Assembly (NCBI GenBank): GCA_910579595.1
Contig: CAJTVM010000130.1
Span: forward strand, 1 to 6,143
Reading direction: 5' to 3'
Source of the DNA: an uncultured Oscillospiraceae bacterium
GTDB taxonomy: Bacteria; Bacillota; Clostridia; Oscillospirales; Oscillospiraceae
Length of the DNA: 6,143 nucleotides
This document shows, one piece after another, positions 1 to 6,143 of this stretch; position 1 is the stretch's first letter; each line of letters opens with the position of its first letter. Under the pieces are notes generated by a model. It saw only the letters and a list, made by a program, of their open reading frames with translations. It was not told where the DNA came from and searched no databases. A program made the translations under genes and the position numbers.

Positions 1-145
1 CATGGCGGGAAAAGACCCGGCCAGACGGTGAATCGAGGTTGTGAATACAGGTTCTAAGATCGCGTTAGGCATATGGAATCTTTCTTTTGAAAACCGTTGC
101 GGTATAACGCTTTCCCAAAAGCATCCTTACCCCATTGAGCCAAAT
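1..145. other. No supportable gene; possible tail of an upstream gene
   Basis: No coding region can be supported here. Reading forward from the window edge, the three frames reach stop codons ending at 31, 44 and 57, so any upstream + strand gene must end within the first 57 bases. The candidate tails are too short (9-18 residues) to identify. A 78-codon open frame starting with GTG at 41 runs through the terminator hairpin and past the -35 of the operon promoter, has no ribosome binding site, and resembles no family I recognise, so it is not called. The stretch is AT-richer than the genes downstream and is best read as a 3' untranslated or intergenic region. Confidence 0.5.
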
Positions 146-183
146 ATCGACAGGTTTCGAACAGAAGCCTGTCGATTTATTTT
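146..183 (+). terminator. Intrinsic (rho-independent) terminator of the upstream gene
   Basis: A 13-bp stem pairs 146-158 with 164-176 around the 5-base loop GAACA (159-163). All pairs are Watson-Crick except one T-G wobble (155/167). The stem core is CGACAGG/CCTGTCG, and a T-rich tract, TTATTTT, follows at 177-183. Stem plus T-tract on the + strand indicates termination of rightward transcription arriving from outside the window. On the opposite strand the hairpin is followed only by a short ATATTT, so two-way function is possible but weaker. It insulates the operon promoter about 90 bases downstream. Confidence 0.8.
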
Positions 184-273
184 GCGGTTTCCGATCCGGC
201 GACAAACGGAATGTGCGAAATCCACAAAAAAGTGCGCTTTAAATGGTCAATATGTAGAACATTACGAAACCGC

Positions 274-303
274 TTGAATTCAGCTGGTTTCCTGTGTTAT
301 GAT
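274..303 (+). promoter_or_regulatory. Sigma-A-type promoter of the operon
   Basis: The -35 is TTGAAT (274-279) and the -10 is TATGAT (298-303), separated by 18 bases. A TG at 295-296 one base before the -10 makes it an extended -10. Transcription should start around 309-311, giving a leader of about 42 bases before the regulator's ATG. It is the only convincing promoter seen, and because all four genes overlap end to end it probably drives the whole operon. The -10 lies inside a perfect inverted repeat (286-310), which suggests repression by blocking RNA polymerase. No start site has been mapped; this is a consensus match. Confidence 0.7.
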
Positions 304-310
304 GGAAACC
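286..310. promoter_or_regulatory. Candidate TetR-family operator over the -10
   Basis: GGTTTCC (286-292) and GGAAACC (304-310) form a perfect 7-bp inverted repeat with an 11-base spacer, 25 bases in all. The arms flank the -10 hexamer and its TG extension, and the right arm covers the expected transcription start. TetR-family dimers bind such dyads, usually upstream of their own gene, and a dimer here would exclude RNA polymerase. Assignment to the adjacent regulator (352-912) is inferred from position and symmetry. Confidence 0.6.
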
Positions 311-336
311 AATATAAACAACTGAGTTTCCTAAGG

Positions 337-343
337 AAGGAGG
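337..343 (+). promoter_or_regulatory. Ribosome binding site that sets the regulator's start
   Basis: AAGGAGG (337-343) lies 8 bases before the ATG at 352. It is nearly a full anti-16S match and decides the start: the same frame stays open upstream to an ATG at 211, but that start has no Shine-Dalgarno sequence and would make the promoter and operator coding sequence. Confidence 0.85.
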
Positions 344-351
344 GATTCGCT

Positions 352-912
352 ATGGAACTGCGCGAGCGCATGATCGGCGCGGCCACCGCACTGTTTCAGG
401 CGAAGGGCCTGCGGTTTACCTTGCAGGAGGTGGCCGATGCTTTGCACATCAGCAAAAAAACCATTTACACGCTTTACCCATCCAAAGAGGCGCTTCTGCT
501 GGACATGGTAGACGACCTGTTCGACCGCATCCATCAGGAAAAGCGATCGCTGATCGCGACCTCCGGCCCCATTGAGGAGCGGATCAGGTCGGTCATGATC
601 GCTCTGCCGGAGCAGTACCAAGCCTTGGACTTTCGGCTTTTGGGGGAGCTGGACGAAAAATACCCCGCCGTGGCCCGCCGGGTGCGGGAGCACCTGGAAA
701 CCAACTGGGAGCCAACCATCGCCCTGCTGGAGGAAGGGGCGGCGAAGGGCTGCATCCGCCAAGTGTCTATCCCGGTACTGCGGCAGATGGTCACCGCGTC
801 CATCGAAGATTTTCTTGTAAACGGCGAAAACGGAACCAGCTACGCGGACACCCTGGCCGCTATGATGGACATCATTATGAACGGGATCAGGAGGAGAGAC
901 GATGCGATATAG
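352..912 (+). CDS. TetR/AcrR-family transcriptional regulator
   Basis: A 186-residue protein, a usual length for TetR-family repressors, which bind DNA as dimers and release it on binding a small ligand. The N-terminal DNA-binding domain spans about residues 5-55. Its helix-turn-helix is at about 22-45, with the family pattern FTLQEVADALHISKKTIYTLYPSKEALL split across the turn; ISKKTIYTLYPSK (33-45) is the recognition-helix segment and is highly typical. Residues 56-186 are an all-helical ligand and dimer domain that diverges as usual in this family and gives no clue to the ligand. It is the first gene of the operon and its stop codon lies inside the start of the GH2 gene (11-base overlap). 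It probably represses its own promoter, hence the glycosidase and symporter genes, through the dyad at 286-310. A sugar or sugar intermediate as inducer is inference from context. Family call is firm; the target and ligand are not shown. Confidence 0.92.
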   Translation: MELRERMIGAATALFQAKGLRFTLQEVADALHISKKTIYTLYPSKEALLLDMVDDLFDRIHQEKRSLIATSGPIEERIRSVMIALPEQYQALDFRLLGELDEKYPAVARRVREHLETNWEPTIALLEEGAAKGCIRQVSIPVLRQMVTASIEDFLVNGENGTSYADTLAAMMDIIMNGIRRRDDAI

Positions 913-3253
913 CTTGTGCGACGGCTGGGAATTCTCCCCCCGGTGGAGCGACGAATTTCCGACCGGGGGCGGCGAAGCCCGAGCTGTCCGCCTGCCCCAC
1001 ACCTGTAAGGAGCTGCCCCTGCATTGCATCGATCCGGAGGCCTATCAGATGTTGTGCGGTTACCGCCGGACGCTGGACGTCCCCGCCGGACTGGCGGGCA
1101 AGCGGCTGTTCCTTCAACTGGACGGCGCGGCCCACATTGCTACGGTGTACGTCAACGGCGTGGAAGCGGCCGCTCACCGCTGCGGCTACACCGCCTTCCG
1201 GGTAGAAGTGACAAAGCTGGTGGAGCCGGGCCGGTCCAACCTGCTGGCTGTGAAGCTGGATACCAGCGAAAACCCATCCATCCCGCCTTTTGGTTTTGTG
1301 GTAGACTACCTCACCTATGGCGGGCTGTACCGGGAGGCATGGCTGGATGTGCGGGAAAACGGATACATCACTGACATTTATGTTACCACACCCACGTTGA
1401 CCACGGCAAACGTCAAGGTGGCCACCGATGGCGCGCCCGATGGGGCAAAGCTGGAGGTCTCCATTTTGGACAGCGCGGGGAAAACCGTGTGGACCGGCGC
1501 GCCGGGAAAGGCCAATGTTCCGGACGCCAAGCCCTGGGACACGGCGCGGCCCAATCTTTACCGCTGTGAGGCCCGCCTCCTGGCCCCGGACGGGATGGAG
1601 CTGGATCGGCAGGAGGCCGCTTTCGGCTTCCGCACCGCGCAGTTCAGGGCGGACGGCTTCTACCTCAACGGCAAAAAAACCTTCCTCCGCGGTCTGAACC
1701 GCCATCAGAGCTACCCCTACATCGGCTATGCCGCCCCGGAAGCCCTTCAGCGGGAGGACGCCCGCATTTTGAAGGAGGAGCTTGGCTGCAATGCCGTGCG
1801 CACCAGCCATTATCCTCAGAGCCAGTATTTTATCGACGAATGTGACCGGCTGGGGCTTCTGGTGTTCACCGAGATCCCCGGCTGGCAGCACATCGGAAAC
1901 GGGGCATGGAAAGATCAGGCCTGCCAGAACGTCCGGGAAATGGTTTTACAATACAGGAACCACCCGTCCATCATACTGTGGGGTGTGCGTATCAACGAGA
2001 GCCTGGACGATGACGAATTCTACGCCCGCACCAACGCCATCACCCATGAGCTGGATCCCAGCCGTCAAACCTCAGGTGTGCGCTATCTGGAAAAAAGCAG
2101 TCTGCTGGAAGATGTATACGCCTACAACGATTTCTCGCATAACGGCAGGACCCCCGGGGCCAAGCCCAAAAAAGAGGTTACATCGGATATGGGCAAGGCC
2201 CTCCTCATCTCGGAGTGCAACGGCCATATGTTCCCCACCAAGCCCTTCGACACCTGGGCACGGCGGCAGGAGCAGGCCCTGCGCCACCTCCGGGTGCAGG
2301 ACGCGGCGTGGAAGGAACACGCAGGGTGCTTTGGCTGGTGTATGTTCGATTATCCCACCCACAAGGACTTTGGCTCCGGCGATCGGATCTGCTATCACGG
2401 GGTGATGGACGCCTTTCGGAGCCCAAAGCTGGCCGCGGCGGCCTATGCCAGCCAGGGAGAGGGGATCCCTGTGCTGACGGTAGGCTCCTCCATGGACATC
2501 GGCGACTACCCGGCGGGGCGGATGGGGCGTGTGTACGTGTTTTCCAACGCGGATGAGGTGGCGCTGTATAAAAACGGGGTCTTTGTCACCCGTCTGCGCC
2601 AAAAACGAACATCTTCTCTGCCCCACCCACCCTTCGTGGTGGATGACACCATCGGTGAGCTGCTGGAGACTCAGGAGGGCTTTCCGCCGGAGAAGGCCAA
2701 GCTCCTGCGGGAGTGCCTGCTGGCGGCTGGGAAGTATGGGCTGGCCGGTCTGCCAGTGTCCTATAAGGCAAAAATGGCCTGGTGCATGGCCCGGTACGGC
2801 ATGAAATTCCAGGACGGCGTGGATCTGTACGGCAAGTATGTAGCCAATTGGGGCGGCGAAGCCACCGTCTGGCGCTTCGACGGGATCAAGGATGGCAAAA
2901 CCGTGGCCAGCGTCACCTGCCGCCCCTCGGCAAAGCTCCATTTGGAGGTAAAGGTCAGCCATACCTCCCTCACCGAGGGGGCCAGCTACGACATGGCCGC
3001 GATCCGGGTCCGTATTCTGGATGGGAATGGGAACCCGGCCCCCTATGCCCAGCTTCCCGTGTTCTTCGCCCTGTCCGGGCGCGCAGAGCTGGCAGGCCCC
3101 GCCGCCGTCACGGCCGAGGGCGGTATGTGCGGCGCCTATGTGCGCAGCCTGGGCACTGCGGGGACCGCCGTCCTCACCGTCCACACGGAACAGACCGAAG
3201 ACGTGACGATCAACTTCGCCATTAAGACCAAGGAGGAGGAAAAATGGAACTGA
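902..3253 (+). CDS. Glycoside hydrolase family 2 enzyme, probable cytoplasmic beta-galactosidase
   Basis: A 783-residue retaining glycosidase with the GH2 domain order. The N-terminal sugar-binding jelly-roll is at about 1-150, with YRRTLDVP at 54 and GGLYREAWLDV at 140. An immunoglobulin-like domain follows (about 155-245), then the TIM barrel (about 246-520). The acid/base is E366 in WGVRINES and the nucleophile is E438 in LLISECNGHMFPTK. GWCMFDYPTHKDFGSGDR (478-495) and YHGVMDAFRSPK (498-509) close the barrel. The C-terminal part has a beta region (VYVFSNADEVALYKNG, 544-559), a helical insert (about 580-645) and a Big-like beta domain (about 665-775). The N-x-K carboxylate-binding motif of beta-glucuronidases is not seen, so beta-galactosidase is preferred, though other beta-glycosides remain possible. 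There is no signal peptide, so it acts in the cytoplasm on imported sugar. AGGAGG at 889-894 is 7 bases before the ATG, which overlaps the regulator by 11 bases; the stop overlaps the symporter gene by 10. It is intact with no frameshift. GH2 membership is very sure, substrate moderately so. Confidence 0.9.
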   Translation: MRYSLCDGWEFSPRWSDEFPTGGGEARAVRLPHTCKELPLHCIDPEAYQMLCGYRRTLDVPAGLAGKRLFLQLDGAAHIATVYVNGVEAAAHRCGYTAFRVEVTKLVEPGRSNLLAVKLDTSENPSIPPFGFVVDYLTYGGLYREAWLDVRENGYITDIYVTTPTLTTANVKVATDGAPDGAKLEVSILDSAGKTVWTGAPGKANVPDAKPWDTARPNLYRCEARLLAPDGMELDRQEAAFGFRTAQFRADGFYLNGKKTFLRGLNRHQSYPYIGYAAPEALQREDARILKEELGCNAVRTSHYPQSQYFIDECDRLGLLVFTEIPGWQHIGNGAWKDQACQNVREMVLQYRNHPSIILWGVRINESLDDDEFYARTNAITHELDPSRQTSGVRYLEKSSLLEDVYAYNDFSHNGRTPGAKPKKEVTSDMGKALLISECNGHMFPTKPFDTWARRQEQALRHLRVQDAAWKEHAGCFGWCMFDYPTHKDFGSGDRICYHGVMDAFRSPKLAAAAYASQGEGIPVLTVGSSMDIGDYPAGRMGRVYVFSNADEVALYKNGVFVTRLRQKRTSSLPHPPFVVDDTIGELLETQEGFPPEKAKLLRECLLAAGKYGLAGLPVSYKAKMAWCMARYGMKFQDGVDLYGKYVANWGGEATVWRFDGIKDGKTVASVTCRPSAKLHLEVKVSHTSLTEGASYDMAAIRVRILDGNGNPAPYAQLPVFFALSGRAELAGPAAVTAEGGMCGAYVRSLGTAGTAVLTVHTEQTEDVTINFAIKTKEEEKWN

Positions 3254-4629
3254 CCTTGAAGCAAAAGGCCGCCTTCGGCATCGGCGCCGTGGGCAAGGAC
3301 ATGGTGTATGCCCTGTCCGCATCCTATGTGATGTACTTCTATCAGGACGTGCTGGGCCTCAGCGCCACCTTCGTGGGGCTGATTTTGATGGCAGCACGGG
3401 TGTTCGACGCCCTCAACGACCCCTTTATGGGGGTACTGGTGGCAAAAACGAAAAGCCGCTGGGGCCGGTTCCGTCCCTGGCTGCTCAGCGGCACCATACT
3501 TAACGCAGTGGTACTCTATGCGCTGTTCAACGCCCCCCACGCCGAAGGCGCGGGACTGATGGCCTATTTCGCCGTGGCATATATCCTCTGGGGCGTCACC
3601 TATACCATGATGGACATTCCCTACTGGTCCATGATCCCCGCTGTCACCAAGACCCCGGCGGACCGGGAAAACCTGTCCGTGGTGGGCCGCACCTGCGCGG
3701 GGGTGGGCAGCGCCCTTATCGCCATGTTCACTGTCGCGCTGGTGGGGGTACTGGGGGGCGACAGCGAGCGGGCAGGCTTTGGCCGGGTTGCCCTCATCGT
3801 GTCGGTGCTGTTCGTGGCGGCGGAGATCCTGTGCTGTGTCTTTTTTAAGGAGAATTCCCAGACCGATATGGAGACAGCCGGGGTAAAGGAGATGTTCGCC
3901 GCCCTGCTGCGAAACGATCAGGCCATGGTGGTGGTGGCCAGCATTGTGCTCATCAATTCCGCACTGTACCTCACCTCCAACTTCATTATTTACTTTTTCA
4001 AATACGACTTCGGCGGGGCGGGCTGGAAAGGCAGCTACACCCTGTTCTCCACCGTGGGCGGGGCGGCCCAGATCCTTGGTATGATGGTGGTCTACCCACT
4101 GCTGCGCAGAAAACTGTCCAATACCCGGATCTTTGCCGTCAGCCTGATCTCCGCGTTTTGCGCCTATGTGGTCATGCTCGCTTTCCTCTTGGCAGGGTTG
4201 TCGGGACATCTTCCCCTCCTGCTGATCCCTGGGGTGGTGGTCTTTATCTGCAACGGGATGCTGTCCGTGCTCACCACTCTGTTCCTGTCCAACAGCGTGG
4301 ACTACGGACAGCTGAAAACCGGCCGGCGGGAGGAGAGCGTCATCTTCTCCATGCAGACCTTTGTGGTCAAAGCCGCCTCCGGCGTGGCGGTATTCCTCAC
4401 CGGGATCGGGCTGGATCTTATCGGCCTGGCGGGCAACACCGACGAAACTGGACCGGTGGCCGTCCAGAGCGCCGGGACCCTGCTGGGTCTGCGTCTGATG
4501 ATGACGGTGCTGCCCATGATCGTGCTGGCCGCGGCGTTTGTGCTGTTCCGGAAAAAGTTCACTCTCACCGACCAACGGGTGGAGGAGATCGGCCGCCAGC
4601 TCCGGGCCGGGGGTGGCAGCAATGGATAA
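3244..4629 (+). CDS. GPH-family (MelB/GusB/YicJ-type) sugar:cation symporter
   Basis: A 461-residue integral membrane protein of the glycoside-pentoside-hexuronide family, part of the major facilitator superfamily, which imports sugars with H+ or Na+. About 12 membrane segments can be traced, with a central cytoplasmic loop near 201-225. Family motifs are clear: DALNDPFMGVLVAKTKSRWG (55-74) followed by RFRPW (75-79), the DIPYWSMIPA segment (124-133) with ADREN (139-143) after it, and DYGQLKTGRREESVIFSMQ (353-371) after helix 10. The tail LTDQRVEEIGRQL (441-453) is also typical. It stops there, so the C-terminal EIIA-like regulatory domain found in LacS-type symporters is absent. AGGAGGAGG at 3231-3239 precedes the ATG. 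It overlaps the GH2 gene by 10 bases and the GH36 gene by 8. Lying between two galactosidase-type genes, it most likely imports a galactoside such as a melibiose-, raffinose- or lactose-like sugar. The substrate cannot be read from sequence alone. Confidence 0.92.
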   Translation: MELTLKQKAAFGIGAVGKDMVYALSASYVMYFYQDVLGLSATFVGLILMAARVFDALNDPFMGVLVAKTKSRWGRFRPWLLSGTILNAVVLYALFNAPHAEGAGLMAYFAVAYILWGVTYTMMDIPYWSMIPAVTKTPADRENLSVVGRTCAGVGSALIAMFTVALVGVLGGDSERAGFGRVALIVSVLFVAAEILCCVFFKENSQTDMETAGVKEMFAALLRNDQAMVVVASIVLINSALYLTSNFIIYFFKYDFGGAGWKGSYTLFSTVGGAAQILGMMVVYPLLRRKLSNTRIFAVSLISAFCAYVVMLAFLLAGLSGHLPLLLIPGVVVFICNGMLSVLTTLFLSNSVDYGQLKTGRREESVIFSMQTFVVKAASGVAVFLTGIGLDLIGLAGNTDETGPVAVQSAGTLLGLRLMMTVLPMIVLAAAFVLFRKKFTLTDQRVEEIGRQLRAGGGSNG

Positions 4630-6143
4630 GCTGCTGCGCTGGCGCGCCCTGGTGGGCGGACGTGCCCTCACCGGGGTGGTGGACGGGCCGGACGGCACCG
4701 TCCGCATCCGCTGCGACGCCCCTGCCGGAACCATCCAGGCAATCACCGCCATCCTCCCTTGGGAGATGGGCAAGGACGGGCGGGCCTTCTTGAACGGCTA
4801 TCAGACCTGGACCTATTGCCCGGAATGCGGCAAGCGGGACAAGATCCGGGGGCTGGCCCATGTGCCCAAGCCCCTGTTGGACAAATACGCCTTTGACCGT
4901 TATGGAGATTATCACTTCGTAGACTACCCCAACAAGCGGGGCCTATTTCACGGCTTTTCCTGGTGCTATTTCCGCCGGGGGGAGCGGTTCTGTCTTATCG
5001 CCTCCCTGGATGAGCGGCCCGGATACACCATCTTCCGATACGACGCAAACCGGGGCCTGCTCACCATTGAGCGGGACTGCGCCGGGGTGGAGCATCCCGG
5101 TGGGACGCTTCCCGCCTTTGACCTGTACTTCGCCGAGGGCACGGAAGCGCAGGTATTCGACGGCTGGTTTGCCGCTATGGGGGTCAAACCCCGGACGGGC
5201 AAAAAACTGGCAGGCTATTCCAGCTGGTATAACCGGTATCAGGACATCACCCAGGAGGCCATTTCCTCCGACCTGGCAGGGTGCAAGACCCTTTTATCCC
5301 CCGGCGACCTGTTCCAGGTAGATGACGGCTGGGAGCCCCAGGTCGGCGACTGGCTGGAGCCGGACAGTGCGAAATTCCCCCGCGGCATGAAGTCAGTGGC
5401 GGAGGAAATCCATGACGCAGGCTTTCTGGCGGGGTTGTGGCTGGCCCCCTTTGTGTGTGAGACGGATTCCAACCTGTATCGGGAACACCCGGACTGGCTG
5501 CTGAAGGTAAACGGCCAGCCCTGGAAATGCGGCGGAAACTGGAGCGGCTTTTACGCTCTGGATATCGACCTGCCAGCAGTGCGGGACTATCTACGCGGCG
5601 TCTTTGACCAGGTGCTGGATCAGTGGGGGTTCGACCTGGTGAAGCTGGATTTCCTCTATGGCGCGGCCCCCTTCGGCAAGAAAACCGAGAGCCGCGCCGG
5701 GCGGATGATCCGGGCCATGGAACTGCTGCGGGAGTGGTGCGGGGACAAGCTGATATTGGGCTGCGGCGTGCCGGTGATGCCGGCCTTCGGCCTGGTGGAT
5801 TACTGCCGGGTGAGCTGCGACGTGGGACTGGACTGGGACGATGTGTGGTATATGCGCCTGTTCCACCGGGAACGGGTGTCCACCAAACAGGCCATCGGCA
5901 ACACGATCTTCCGCCGCCAGCTTAACGGCAGGGCCTGGCTCAGCGACCCGGACGTTTTTTTCCTCCGGGAAGAAAACCTGAGACTCACTGCGGAGCAGAA
6001 GCGGAAGCTGGCCCAGGTAAATGCACTACTGGGCGGGGTGCTGCTTACTTCTGACGATCCGGCGGGCTACAGCCCCACCGCCCGGGAACAGTATCGCGCC
6101 CTGCGGGAGCTCAGCCAGGCGGAGAATATCCACGTAGACACAA
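4622..6143 (+). CDS. GH36 alpha-galactosidase (3' end beyond the window)
   Basis: An open frame of 507 codons runs without a stop to the window edge, so the C-terminus is missing. GH36 enzymes hydrolyse terminal alpha-galactosyl groups with retention. The N-terminal beta domain (about 1-180) contains FLNGYQTWTY (56-65). The (beta/alpha)8 barrel starts near 197 with GYSSWYNRYQDIT, then FQVDDGWEPQVGDW (231-244) and LAGLWLAPF (269-277). The likely nucleophile is D343 in DLVKLDF and the likely acid/base is D400 in YCRVSCDVGLDW; their 57-residue spacing resembles Thermotoga maritima GalA (D327/D387 of 552 residues, recalled from memory), which suggests only about 60 residues are missing. DPDVFFLR (442-449) and GGVLLTSDDP (471-480) mark the barrel end. 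There is no signal peptide, so it is cytoplasmic. The ATG overlaps the symporter stop by 8 bases; only a weak GGGGGTGG (4609-4616) precedes it, so translation is probably coupled. A GTG at 4613 is a less likely start. The family is confident; galactose specificity is likely. Confidence 0.9.
   Translation, partial: MDKLLRWRALVGGRALTGVVDGPDGTVRIRCDAPAGTIQAITAILPWEMGKDGRAFLNGYQTWTYCPECGKRDKIRGLAHVPKPLLDKYAFDRYGDYHFVDYPNKRGLFHGFSWCYFRRGERFCLIASLDERPGYTIFRYDANRGLLTIERDCAGVEHPGGTLPAFDLYFAEGTEAQVFDGWFAAMGVKPRTGKKLAGYSSWYNRYQDITQEAISSDLAGCKTLLSPGDLFQVDDGWEPQVGDWLEPDSAKFPRGMKSVAEEIHDAGFLAGLWLAPFVCETDSNLYREHPDWLLKVNGQPWKCGGNWSGFYALDIDLPAVRDYLRGVFDQVLDQWGFDLVKLDFLYGAAPFGKKTESRAGRMIRAMELLREWCGDKLILGCGVPVMPAFGLVDYCRVSCDVGLDWDDVWYMRLFHRERVSTKQAIGNTIFRRQLNGRAWLSDPDVFFLREENLRLTAEQKRKLAQVNALLGGVLLTSDDPAGYSPTAREQYRALRELSQAENIHVDT

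Larger units (their letters stand above)
186..331. repeat. Cluster of GGTTTCC/GGAAACC half-sites around the promoter
   Basis: The operator half-site recurs beyond the central dyad. Copies are GGTTTCC at 186-192, GAAACC at 266-271, GGTTTCC at 286-292, GGAAACC at 304-310 and GTTTCC at 326-331. The last four alternate in orientation with centres about 18-21 bases apart, near two helical turns, so 266-271 pairs with 286-291 and 304-309 pairs with 326-331 as further 6-bp inverted repeats. CTG(A)GTTTCCT is a shared context of the copies at 286 and 326. This may be a multi-dimer operator. A GGAAACC also occurs inside the regulator gene (696-702), so single copies can arise by chance. Confidence 0.4.

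Noticed and set aside
87..108. Possible promoter TTGAAA (87-92) with TATAAC (103-108)
   Set aside because: The spacer is only 10 bases, and no other -35 match sits at the right distance from TATAAC. It would also read straight into the terminator.
62..110. Inverted repeat GCGTTA (62-67) / TAACGC (105-110)
   Set aside because: Six-base arms 37 bases apart with no T-tract or promoter element; a chance match is adequate.
41..277. 78-codon + strand open frame starting with GTG
   Set aside because: It runs through the terminator hairpin and into the -35, has no Shine-Dalgarno sequence and shows no recognisable protein features.
211..351. Extension of the TetR frame upstream to an ATG at 211, giving 233 residues
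   Set aside because: The added 47 residues match nothing in the family, lack a ribosome binding site and would cover the promoter and operator. The ATG at 352 has an ideal AAGGAGG and gives a normal TetR length.
696..702. GGAAACC inside the regulator gene as an internal operator
   Set aside because: It is a lone copy in coding sequence encoding part of LETNW, with no paired arm nearby.
3136..4773. Long antisense open frame of 545 codons, and others at 2072-3322, 887-1891 and 331-1029
   Set aside because: These mirror the strongly coding + strand genes in GC-rich DNA. Their translations are rich in His, Gln, Gly, Arg and Pro, lack recognisable motifs and have no matching ribosome binding sites.
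1..6143. Mobile elements, CRISPR repeats, tRNA genes, riboswitches or toxin-antitoxin genes
   Set aside because: No direct-repeat array, transposase-like protein, terminal inverted repeats, cloverleaf or conserved riboswitch core was seen. The 42-base leader before the regulator is too short for a typical riboswitch.

Overview
The window reads as one end of a carbohydrate-utilisation operon from a GC-rich member of the Firmicutes, most plausibly a gut Clostridia of the Oscillospiraceae/Ruminococcaceae type. That placement is inferred from the GC-rich coding sequence, the strong AGGAGG ribosome binding sites, the AT-richer spacer, and the style of the glycosidase and transporter proteins. No rRNA or other phylogenetic marker is present, so the genus is left open.

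Layout, all on the + strand. Positions 1-145 hold no supportable gene; all three forward frames close by position 57. A good intrinsic terminator at 146-183 closes off whatever lies upstream. Positions 184-351 form a regulatory spacer with a sigma-A-type promoter (274-303, extended -10), a perfect 7+7 bp inverted repeat lying over the -10 (286-310), further copies of the same half-site around it, and a strong ribosome binding site. Four genes follow with no gaps: a TetR-family regulator (352-912), a cytoplasmic glycoside hydrolase family 2 enzyme, probably a beta-galactosidase (902-3253), a GPH-family sugar:cation symporter (3244-4629), and a GH36 alpha-galactosidase (4622 to the window edge, 3' end missing). 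Adjacent genes overlap by 11, 10 and 8 bases, so they are almost certainly one transcript with coupled translation.

Proposed function: the symporter imports a small galactoside. The GH36 enzyme removes alpha-galactosyl groups and the GH2 enzyme removes beta-linked sugar, probably galactose, inside the cell. The TetR protein senses a sugar or intermediate and represses its own promoter, and so the whole operon, through the inverted repeats. Both enzymes lack a signal peptide, which fits import before cleavage. The substrate is not proven; an oligosaccharide carrying both alpha- and beta-galactosyl linkages would explain both enzymes.

The families are all well known and I see no sign of a new class of system. 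The most useful points for follow-up are the operator-like repeat array, the use of a TetR-type regulator for a sugar operon, and the paired alpha/beta glycosidase specificity.
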